A stretch of 64,000 nucleotides of DNA from Diprion similis (lineage: Eukaryota > Arthropoda > Insecta > Hymenoptera > Diprionidae). Both the position numbers and the translations under genes were made by a program. Each line of letters starts with the position of its first letter. Position 1 is the stretch's first letter. The DNA is taken from positions 6,428,493 to 6,492,492 of the forward strand of contig NC_060115.1 in assembly GCF_021155765.1 (NCBI RefSeq), written 5' to 3'. Under the pieces are notes generated by a model that did not search any database, had not been told where the DNA came from, and worked only from the letters and a program-made list of their open reading frames with translations. Shown one piece after another: positions 38,867 to 48,790 of the stretch.

Positions 38867-39826
38867 ATGATTACATGGGTACTGGTCATAGCTCTCGTAA
38901 CGAGCGTAACATGGGTTAGTGAAGCTGTGATTGTGCAACAAGTTAGTGCTGGCCATTTAGCTGAGTTGCCATGCCCAAGTATTGACGACAATCATCGTTT
39001 CATGTACTGGGAGCTCTCCGATAAAAATAATATCATAGGTCCAGGAAACCCACAGAACCCAGAAAAATACAACTACCAAGTACTCACTGGGAAACTCATG
39101 ATCAGGGTAATACAATTTTTCCAAAGATGTAGATCGAGCTCTGTTAGGATAATTTAACTTGGGTAGTTTTTTTTCCCAGGGTGTTTCGACTGCTGAATCT
39201 GGTTTCTATAAATGTATCTCAAGAGGTATAAATGATGAATCTGTCATCAATATGGAAACGGTTGAACTAATAGTTACAAAAGACTGGGAAGATGTGTGGG
39301 AGAATGATTTTGAGGCAAGATTTTAGCTTAATTTTTGCTATCATGATATTTGTTAGGTTGTAATGTGAGACAGTTGAAAGACTTAAATGCCATTTTTCGA
39401 TTTTAGACAAACTTATTGAGAAGCCTGGCTGCTGTTATGGTAATAGTTGTAATCATCGCCTTGCTACTTTACATAATTACGACCAAACGACGTAGAAATA
39501 TGAAATATTTTGGTGAGACACTTCAACTATTATCCTTTATCCAAACACAAGCGATGATCAGTCAAATCAATTATCACATGTGATTCAAAATATCAACATC
39601 AAGCGTGCTTCGCTACACGAACTTCATTCAATCAATTTCAGATATGGAACCATCAAGGGAAAACTCACCAGTCAATTATAGAGATGGAACACGTGGGTCT
39701 GCAGGAGTAGTTCGCAGTAGCACGCCACCCCCAGAAGAAATAGGCATCGATAATGCAGCAGTGGATGTTGATTTTCCAAAAGTGTTTAGTAAGATGCATC
39801 AGGCGCAGGCTGTTGAGATTCCATAA
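38867..39826 (+). CDS. Single-pass membrane protein with one Ig-like domain, function unknown
   Basis: I do not recognise an orthologue. Four exons, 38867-39106, 39180-39314, 39407-39512 and 39642-39826, give 221 residues. Residues 1-20 form a signal peptide ending WVSEA. One Ig-like domain follows: Cys36 in ELPCPS, Trp in MYWELS and the typical D/E-S-G-x-Y-x-C pattern in AESGFYKC. A hydrophobic helix (AAVMVIVVIIALLLYII) is followed by stop-transfer TTKRRR, then a cytoplasmic tail of about 65 residues rich in Ser/Pro/acidic residues. Topology is therefore type I, like small cell-surface adhesion or receptor proteins. The donor after exon 2 is either GC (GAG|GCAAGA) or a weak GT 15 bases earlier (GAT|GTGTGG); both keep frame, and the alternative removes five residues (216 in total). 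Poly(A) signals are at 39887 and 40170. The gene converges on ANAPC4. Confidence 0.75.
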
Positions 39827-39886
39827 TTTTTCATCAAAAGTTAGATACACTTAGAAACACGGTTGAAGCCTAATAATTTGTAGACC

Positions 39887-39892
39887 AATAAA
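39887..39892 (+). terminator. Polyadenylation signal of the Ig-domain gene
   Basis: AATAAA 61 bases after the stop codon. A second AATAAA at 40170-40175 could give a longer transcript reaching almost to the ANAPC4 stop codon. Confidence 0.6.
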
Positions 39893-40201
39893 GAAATAGA
39901 AATCAATTTGATGTCAAAAGCCGATTATACAAAATGAACATCAAGTGATCGCAATGTATTACACAGTGAATATAAATAGCACAATGATTGCGTGACAAGG
40001 TATGGCATTACATCTACAAATGTGAATGTGATAAGCATAATTTTCATAATAATAGGATAATTAACTTTGTTAAGAACAAGCTAGTTGTACCAAATCTATA
40101 CTATGTAATTATAGCAATTGAATAGTCATATATATGTAGAGTAATAAGATTTAAAGTGTATAACTAATGAATAAAAACTACTTACATTTGCTCAAAGAAT
40201 C

Positions 40202-42980
40202 TCACTGTGGAGCTGTATTTGTACTAACACCAGCAGTGGTATCCATTACGTTATCATCTGCCTCTTCTGCTTGATCTTCATCATCTTCATCGTCATCTTC
40301 TTCCTCGACTTCTATTTCCAGTATACGAATTTTACGGTTGCTCTCACTAAGGATAGCAGCCACTTTCCGAGCTCCACTTACAGCCAAACGACTCGCTACT
40401 ATTCCTTGAACAGGTTTTGGCCAGGTTCCCCCAGAAATTTCAACCAATTCACTAATGCCTATATTCTCTCTAGTATCAAACGTGAAAATATGGCCAAGAG
40501 GTAGCTGCACGAAATATGACGAATGCGTGTGATGTTCCAGAATGAGCAAACTTAAATAATCTTGGGAATAGAACTGCAAGTCTATTATCAAGCTGCTGCC
40601 GCTAGCAGCGATCTCTTTTGTATCGGATCCTGTAAAAAGTTACATAACATGATAATATAACCATGGGCAATAGTGATTTGAATATTATATCGATGATTCA
40701 ATTTTTCTTCACTTTGTCTACCTTGTCGCCGATCCGTGTCAACGGTTGCATTTTTGACTGTTAAAGTCTTTTCAGTACCCGTATTTTGGACGACCTTAAA
40801 CATCCGCAAAATTTTTCCATTCAGGTCTGAGACAGCGAGCAATAAATCCTTCTCAGACGTTACAAACTGTGAATGTAATGATGAGAGAGAAAGGGTTGAC
40901 ACAGCTGGTAAGCTCACGGCTGTAGGAATAAAGAGATTCACTAGTCCCTGGTAAGCCTGACCAAACACGACGCTTATGGCGTCAACCAGTTTCGCATTAG
41001 ATTGTAACAAGGACAGCGTAAGGTCTTGCCTAACCAATAGCGGGTGGTTTTGTAAGCAGACATTCTCGCTGAGCATAGCAGCCCATTCGCTACCGTCAGG
41101 GGTTAAGCATGTCTGAAGAGGTTCTCCTTTTCTTAAGTACTGACCGAGTTTTTCAAGATTCACACCTTTCCTAGCCCCTTCTTTATCTCCGACTTGATCA
41201 AATCCACGCAAAAATTCAGCAATAAAAGTCAAGTCTTGTTGACTAACTCTGCTCACTTCAGGCGGCACCCGTTCGCCAGTCAATTTGAGTATAACAACAT
41301 ATAACCATCTGAAAAACACACTATTCTGTAAAAAAAAAAACGATTCATTAATCATTTTCTACTCACCGGAAAAATGCTTTGTAATCACGCATACTATGAT
41401 CGATGACTTGTTGTATTTCAGATGCTTTGGCAAGAAAAGCTTCGGATGCCCGAAGAGCTTCGTTAATTACAGTTTCGGAAGTAAATCCCAGGGCTTCGTA
41501 TTGTCCACCAAGTTTAGCCATTCCAGTCATTTCAGCCAGCTGGTATGTCAGTGCCATTCCGACGCTGCTAAGATGCTTTAGGACTAATTTCTGCACAAAA
41601 AGATTTAGACCTAATAAGAGCCTTCTCGGTTATTCCCAAGAAGTAAACAAACCTGAATATTGCTGTAGCACATTTCAATGCTGTGTCCTAATTTCTTCAA
41701 TCCTTTTTCAGTCAGATCTCTCAAGAGGAAATTTTCTAAATTTACGGAGGGAATGCCGATCATAAGAAGGTCCAAAAAATCTGCAGCTACTGCTCCGGGA
41801 GGGTTGGCCTCAGCGTAACGTGACAATTTTTCATCCATTTCTAAGAGAATTGTTTCCCACGCTTCGGAAATAGCCATCAATGTACGTTCGAGGTAGTCCA
41901 TCAGGTATTCAATATTCGCTTGAGCTTGCGCTACCTTTAATAAATACAAGCATTTTTCAGCACTACCACCTTAATGTTGACACTACAAAAAAAATGCAGC
42001 TCAAGTGAAACTCACTTTTAAAAATGCTCCATTATTTTCCAAAAGTGGGCAACACAGACGAACAACACTAATGTTCTCTGAGGATCGCAAACTGACCCAA
42101 ATTGGTCCCCCTGAACCGCCGCTGATTTCTTGTACGGAACCTGGCCCTATGCTTAATGTACCGCAATTAAACATGCCAAAGACATACATGGCGACAGTGC
42201 CAGCTTCAGTTCCAAGCTGTAAAACATTGAACAGATTGTAAATTTCATCACATTTGATCTTTGAATCTTGCTTACTTACATTTCATTCGTGTAAATAAAT
42301 GAATGAATAAAATAAGGGGCAACAAAGAGAAGTGAATTCGCAAGAAGTGCTCTTGTTCAACGTATTTTAGCATTCATTCCTTAATATACTTACAAATAAC
42401 ATGTCCAAAGTTTGCGATAAGCTTTCCTTGTGCTCAGGTTCATGCCCAAAACTTCTGTTCAAGCTAGGCAAAGGTGGAAGATATTCTCCAGTTGACGAGA
42501 AACAAGTTTTGATTCCAGTTCCATATTTTTCAGTCTCTTGAATGCCCAGAGGTAGCCAGGACAATGTTGTAACAGTTGCCTGTGAACTTTGTTGAGTTTT
42601 ATGAAGGATATTCTTGTTCTCAACATCAACAAGATGTATGAGATTTGATTCTTTATAAACAACAGCAATGAGCTTTCCATTTGGTCGCCACGTCAGGTCC
42701 TGGACCAAATCTGTTTCTTCAGGCGGTGGTAAAAGCCAGACACGCTGCCACGTGAGCCTATGAAGTGCTATTTCCCCTAAAAAAATGCACATCGTCCAAA
42801 GTAAGGATAACGATACTATCCTTAATTTATTGTCGGAGTTTTACCGCTTCATAAACTACGTATATCATCCTAACCTCTCATGTTAGCTATAGCCAAGAGA
42901 TCCATCTTTGGTGACCATCGCATCAAAGTCAACTCCACCGACAATTGTCGCTCCTCCAGCTGTCTTATAGCACACGACAT
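40202..42980 (-). CDS. ANAPC4: Anaphase-promoting complex subunit 4
   Basis: Scaffold subunit of the APC/C ubiquitin ligase, which marks securin and cyclin B for destruction at anaphase. Seven exons, 42875-42980, 42394-42776, 42016-42216, 41653-41934, 41367-41590, 40722-41308 and 40202-40629, all in phase, give 736 residues (human 808). The N-terminal WD40-like part has MRWSPKMDLLAIAN, then GEIALHRLTWQRVW and LTWRPNGKLIAV, matching human ANAPC4 blade by blade. The helical APC4 domain has EAWETILLEMD, TEKGLKKLGHSIE, then MRDYKAFFRWLYV and DLTFIAEFL. The C-terminal blades end in an acidic tail of Glu/Asp runs, also seen in human. It is complete with no break. It is divergent from MAD1, and its 3' end faces the Ig-domain gene, whose stop lies 376 bp away. 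Confidence 0.96.
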
Positions 42981-43737
42981 ATTTTCTTATTTCAAATGAT
43001 ATATCACACGAGATAAACGCCAATTATTACAAGATTTACAAGGCTGACAGTTGGACCGGCCGTCTAGCGTCGCAGCATGCTGCAAGGCTGCAAGGAAACT
43101 TGTATGCAGTGTTGCCAAGTGCGGACTAAAAGGTCTGGCTAATCAGTATTCAAAACCTCTAGAAATCACTAGATATTATAAACTCAGACATCTCCACTAT
43201 TCGCCAAAAAATTGACGAACTATAATTATATATTACATATATAAATTATATGGAGACTAGAGCAATTTCGTTTCTTCGTCATTATCTCTTTTGCGAAACC
43301 AATTTCGTGAGTTGCTCTGCCTCTGTCCTATAAAGTTTTTAGCGCTGCTGATTTTGGAACGCAACCTTAAATCCTGGCCGTGCATTGCGGAACTCATTTA
43401 ACGACTGTTCAGCTATGCGGTACAGAATTTCCGTTGGATTCAACCAATGGTGGAGTTTCGTGGTTGTCAATGTAAATTGTAAAGCCAGCAGAGAGGATGC
43501 ATCTCGCAGGGCTTATACTGTACGTGCAAATGTGTGTTTGAATTGTGTAGTAAGAAGTATAAACATATTTATTCATACAGTGATAGTTGCCGGTGAAACA
43601 CGTAGGTTACGGCAGCATTTTACGATTTTTCTAGGAAGCCGCAGAACTGAATCAGTTTGTTGATGCGGCATCTGAATCAACCCTCAAGAGGTTACCTTTT
43701 CGTAAACAACATTTAAAACTTTTTAAAATTCAAAATC
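42981..43737. promoter_or_regulatory. Divergent promoter region shared by ANAPC4 and MAD1
   Basis: The two start codons face away from each other with 757 bp between them. No strong TATA box was found in the expected place for either gene, which fits housekeeping or cell-cycle promoters. A short palindromic AT-rich stretch lies near 43220-43250. Shared regulation is inferred from layout alone. Confidence 0.5.
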
Positions 43738-46432
43738 ATGGGCGACGACGATCCAACCTGTGTCGTCAAAATGATCAAGGATCTGCGATCAGGTTCTGGA
43801 GGCTATCAACGCAACAGTCTAACGTCTTCTGGGCTACGCTTGTCTTCGGCGTCTTACATTCCCTCTTCTTCTATCATCGGTGACATCGACAGTGATGACA
43901 GCAAACGTACCCCAAAACGACCTAGGCTAGATGAAACAAATACCAGTCTTAACAGATCTAGTCTGGATGGCGTACCTGGAAGCCCTTGGGAATGGAGAAG
44001 GTTGAGAGGAGAGGTAATTGTTACAAAAAGAAATTTTGCCTGAAAACTAAAGCAGCGTATTAAATACCGATGAATTTTATCATTTGGAGCATTTCCCTCT
44101 GCACAAGCTTACCACTTGTAAATTTGTATAGGTAATTTCGTTGCGAACAAGACTGTCTCACCAAGAAGCAACGGTGGATCAGCTCCATGGTGTCAGGAGG
44201 CAAATGGAACAAGTCTTTGACAAAGAAAAAAAATTGTTTGAAATGCAGGCTGAGCAAGATAAACAGTCAATAAAACTTTTAGAAGCTAGATTGGACATGG
44301 CTCGGCGAACGATACAAGAAGCTAAAGAGGCTCAGGCTAATGCTGAAAAAGAGGCTGCTCAGGTAATGCGGAAACTGTAAAGATTTTCGTGTACTTTATA
44401 ATAAACTATTTATTGATGGTGTATTTTTTGCAAGAATTTTTGGGAATGGAGAATAGAGAAACAGATTTGGGAACCGGAAATAGTATTGCTACTTATCACA
44501 TGTTTTTGCAATTTTGCTTTACTATCTTTTTGCTTAGGTCAAGATGAAACTAGACCAGAAAACCCTTGCATTGATGAATGACAATACAAGACTTCAGGAT
44601 GAAACTAGACAAGCGAACAACCAGCATCAGCAACAATTCAAAACGAGTGATTGTAATGAGGATGTGACAGAAAAAACACTGAAGCTCGAAGCTGCTGAAA
44701 ATAGAATCTTACAACTAGAAGAGAGCCTCAGAGAAGCCAGAAGTGGCCAACAGAAGAGTGAGTTGCTGGAATTAGAAGTACAAAATTTGAAGATGAAAAT
44801 TGAAAAGTTAGAATCCGAACGATCGTTGTGTGAAGAGGGCAAAGCAATGGCGGCTAGAGCTGCACGTGCTAGCGATCTAGAGCGAGAACTTCATGCTGCC
44901 AATAAACTGGTTTCTACTTTGCGAGAAGCGGTAAAAGGAAAGTTGCTGCTCGAAGAACAAATCTGCAGCATGCAGCAAAGGTAAATAAAAACTTTTAAAA
45001 TAAAAATCTTTCTGACAAACCGATTCCGATGTGGCAGGAGTTCATCATCCTAGATTTACAAGAAATGAAAATTGCCATCAGGGTTCAGCATACGGAAAAG
45101 TTGGAGCTGCGAATTGCAAAACTGGAAGCACAGCGGGCGGAGCTACTGTCACAAATTAGGGAGTATGAGTCGATTGGCATTACTGGTGGACCGATAGCGA
45201 TAAAAAAAGAATTACAGCGGTTGCAACAAACCGAACTGATCTTAACAGCCGAAGAAGGTCAATTGAAGTCAAAGATGGAATCTGCACAGAGAGAATGTCA
45301 AAACCTTAGTAAGAAATACGAGGAGGTCAAGATGATAGCAAACGACATGACAGTTGTCAGGGAAAAATTAAACAAGTTGGTCAGTAGGCTACAAAAGAAA
45401 ATGATGCTAGTTACCCGAGAACGAGACAGTTACAGACAGCAACTCGACTTGTATGAAAAAGAAATGACTGTTGATGGCCATAGCGTACTTACAGAACGTG
45501 TACCGGCCTTGGAACGAGCCATAGACGGATACAGGTAGATATGAAATCGTCTGTCCTTTTTCTACTTCTCTTCTACTGATTCTGTTTTTTGTTTCCACAC
45601 AAGAGAAAATTTCTTGTATTATTCACATACCTTAATCAAGAAATATTATACTACTTTCAGGGAGCTTGTCACCAAATTAGAGTCAGATTTAGAAGCTGCC
45701 GAGGATTGTGTACAAAAGGGTCAGTGTCAAAGGTTACGAGAAGAAATTGAGAGACTCCAGGGTGAGCTAGAACACAGAGCGCTAAAAGGAGATTTCAATT
45801 GCAATGCAAGGATCCTTCACTTCAAGATGAATCCAGCCGCTCTGGCAGAGAAACAGGCGGAAGAAAAGTACGAAGCTCTTCTACGAGAGGTCGAGGAACT
45901 CAGAGCTAGAACAGCCTCTGGTACTTTGAATCTCGGACCCATAGGATCATCTGTTCAAGCTCAAGGTAAAGAATTATTTACAGAAAAAGAATAAAAAAAA
46001 TACATGTACCATTGACTTACCTCGAATATATCAATTGTTTGCTCATATCTAATCAGGCAAATTTTAATCCTTGTTGCAGAAATCGCCGAGCTGAAGCAGA
46101 CTAATGAGATCAAGATCACTCGTCTGAAAGAAGCGTTCAAGGCAGCTTCGCAGGAATACCGTCAGGCTTGTTATCAGCTCTTTGGATGGCGAGTCGACAG
46201 GACAAAGGAGGGACGATATAAGCTGTCAAGTCAGTACGCAGAGTCGCCGGACGACTTTCTATTCTTCCAAGTTGGCGAGGATGGCGTTGATCTTTTAGAA
46301 ACTGATTTTTCTGCAACTCTCAGTAGCCTCATAGAGTGTCACCTACAAAGACAGCACAGTGTCCCAATGTTCATAAATGCCGTTCAAGTGGAACTTTTCT
46401 CCCAACAAACCGCTGCGACTGTGACAAGTTGA
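43738..46432 (+). CDS. MAD1L1: Mitotic spindle assembly checkpoint protein MAD1
   Basis: Kinetochore and nuclear-pore coiled-coil protein that binds MAD2 and templates its conversion to the closed form that inhibits the APC/C. Six exons, 43738-44013, 44132-44362, 44538-44980, 45082-45534, 45661-45965 and 46080-46432, give 686 residues (human 718). After a Ser-rich, disordered first exon with a KRTPKRPR-type basic motif, residues from about 93 form a long coiled coil. The MAD2-interaction motif is RILHFKMNP (518-526), aligning with human KVLHMSLNP. The RLK motif for BUB1 binding is at 584-586. The C-terminal RWD-like domain includes YRQACYQLFGW and ends near ELFSQQT. The exon-4 acceptor at 45081 was chosen over an earlier AG because only it avoids an in-frame stop. 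Confidence 0.96.
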
Positions 46433-46590
46433 ACTGATCCTCATATGAATATTACAATAACTGAGTATAATGCAACTCATTAAAAGCTGTCGATTATTGC
46501 GATTCAAAAATTATGATATTTCATTTTCAACTTTCTTATTTCCTTTTTTCGCAGAATCAATCAATGATGAGTTAACTCTTTAAATATGTG

Positions 46591-46628
46591 ATTCGTACGT
46601 AGCTTAAACCCTCGTACGTACGAATAAA
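46591..46628 (+). terminator. MAD1 polyadenylation signal embedded in an 11-bp hairpin
   Basis: AATAAA at 46623-46628, about 190 bases after the MAD1 stop. Its first bases form the end of an inverted repeat: attcgtacgta (46591-46601) pairs perfectly with tacgtacgaat (46615-46625) across a 13-base loop. Confidence 0.55.
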
Positions 46629-47308
46629 TACTTCAACAAATTTTTAGTACGGTGTTAAAGTATCGTGAAAATCGATCTGAGATTCCATAATCAATGTCTA
46701 CAATTATGATTGATATTATTACTTTTCATATTATGCATATAATTACTTTTTATTTGACGCAAATGAATATTCAATTAGTAAGTAGTTTAGTGCTCAATTA
46801 CCATTAGTTTATTTTTTTTTTTGCCTTTTTTTTTTAACCAAAGTCTACGTATTGTTCTGATTTTGATCCGAATTATAAAGAACATTGTTTGCAAGACGAC
46901 TTTTTCTTACACAGATTTATATTGCACGATTAATTTGTATTCAAATTGAAATTCTAAATAATTTGAATTCATTAACTCCGTACAAATGTTTATTCTTAAC
47001 GCTCGTTGACTTGAATTTAACACGACCTAAATGGTAACGAGTGTCGGAATCCTAAGTCCAGTTGAGCGTTAAACGAGTCAAAAATTAAACGCACCTTAAC
47101 AGGCGTGAAAAACAATCTCTGCAGTCACGCGGCATCTCCAATTAACACCGCACGTGATGTTAAAGCACGCCAAACAACAACTAGGGTTGTATCTGTTCGT
47201 TGTTTAGCGGTTTCTCTTCAGTTATAACGTTTAATTTCAAACTGCGTCTGGAAATCTTGAATTTTTAACCGTCTAATTAAATTCCGTAAGTTAAATTTTT
47301 TTTCCCTC

Positions 47309-47311
<3 letters not shown>

Positions 47312-47344
<33 letters not shown>
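47312..47344. repeat. TA dinucleotide microsatellite
   Basis: About 16 uninterrupted TA units following a GT. Confidence 0.9.
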
Positions 47345-47351
<7 letters not shown>

Positions 47352-48763
47352 AACCCACAATAATAATAAAAACTGACGCAAAATAAAATCATAAAAATCT
47401 GGACCGATAATCTGTTATGGAATATACGCAATTAATAAGAACTCGTCGTCGTGTAAGAGGAGTAATATCAATTCGGACCCCATAAGCGTCACTAAGGCTT
47501 GTCCCATTCGATCGGACGATTAGTATAATACGTCGTAATTATCTCTAGATATAAGTGGAGAACCGGCCAAGATCTATGGGCACATAACAGTCTCGTAGTA
47601 CTTGGGACAGGGTGATAATTTGTGCTGGACGAAGAAGAAAGTACGGGGTTCGTTGAGGAGAAGGGAGGGCGATTACCGACCCTGGTTATATACACATGCC
47701 CATAATGTATATGGTACATAATACGGGGATACATAGCCGGGCACAGAGGTTCGCTCTATCGGTCGGCTGCAGCGAGCACCACCCCGCAGGACACGAAGCA
47801 AAATAAGGAAAGGCTGGTGCGGCTGCCCTCGGATCCGCTTCATTCGGGAGCTCCGAAGGGCTAAACTCCATTATCGCTAATTATAATCACGTTTAATCGC
47901 AAACTCGTCCTCTCTACCCTGCCGGCGTCGCCCTCCTCCTCCCCCTCCCTCCCCCCCTGAGCCCCCATTCTGCGACCGCTTTCGTACACAGAGACGCAGG
48001 ACGACGTGTGTGTGCTCACCCCGAGGACCTCGTGCTCGGCGTCGCTCAGTCCTGATTATCAATCTGGACTCTCGCCCTCTCTCCCTCTCTCTCACCCTCT
48101 CTCGCTTATACCTCGCTTTCACCCCTCGCCAAGCCTACGTCGAGGAGCCACTCGGCGTAGTTATATACTCCAGAGATACTCCAGGAGTCCGGTGAACGTC
48201 GAGACAGACCGAAAAGGGCTGCTGGGGACGGTGAGAAAAGAACTCACCGTCTTTCGAGAAGCCCGCAAGTACCTCGAGCTTTCTCCCAGTGTTTGTATGT
48301 GCATATATGTATATATGTATATGTATGTATATGTTATACCTACCTACTTGCATCACAGACGATGGAAAACGGACAATGGTTTGAGGTTTCTCATACATCG
48401 TTTAAGCTTATTCTCGTTCAACCCACCGTGCAGCTTTCCACCTGGAGCCAATTTCATATAATCTTCATACCTTTGCTCCGGCCCCAATTCGAGTCCGAAT
48501 CAAATCTCCTCGCCCTGGTTCGATATTCCGAAAATTATTGACGATCATCTGCAATGCGCTTTATACTTACCTCACATTCTACATACATACCTATGTTTAC
48601 ACCAGCTAGGCAACATCGCGTTTCAATGCACTTTACAGGACATAAATCGTTCAGACATGTGTATAATATATGCACGAGTTACCGCCGGACAAAGGCAATT
48701 CGGTATATACGAACACTTACCAGTTACCAGGCGTTTTCCATAAAGGTTTACGACCCAATATCA

Positions 48764-48790
48764 GCGGATAGGCAACCGAAACTACGTTTC
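48764..48790 (+). repeat. Half-copy related to the 60.3 kb hairpin arm
   Basis: The 27 bases here match the hairpin arm at 60323-60349 at 23 positions, including the uninterrupted block gataggcaaccga. No complementary partner arm was seen nearby, so this copy does not form the hairpin itself. Confidence 0.5.

Noticed and set aside
43385-43663. A 92-codon open frame in the MAD1/ANAPC4 promoter region.
   Set aside because: It has a non-ATG start and no domain, and it overlaps the expected 5' leader of MAD1.
45029-45081. An earlier acceptor (AG at 45036-45037) or an ATG start at 45029 for the fourth MAD1 exon.
   Set aside because: Joining there in the required phase gives an immediate TAG. The acceptor at 45081 keeps the frame and continues the coiled coil.
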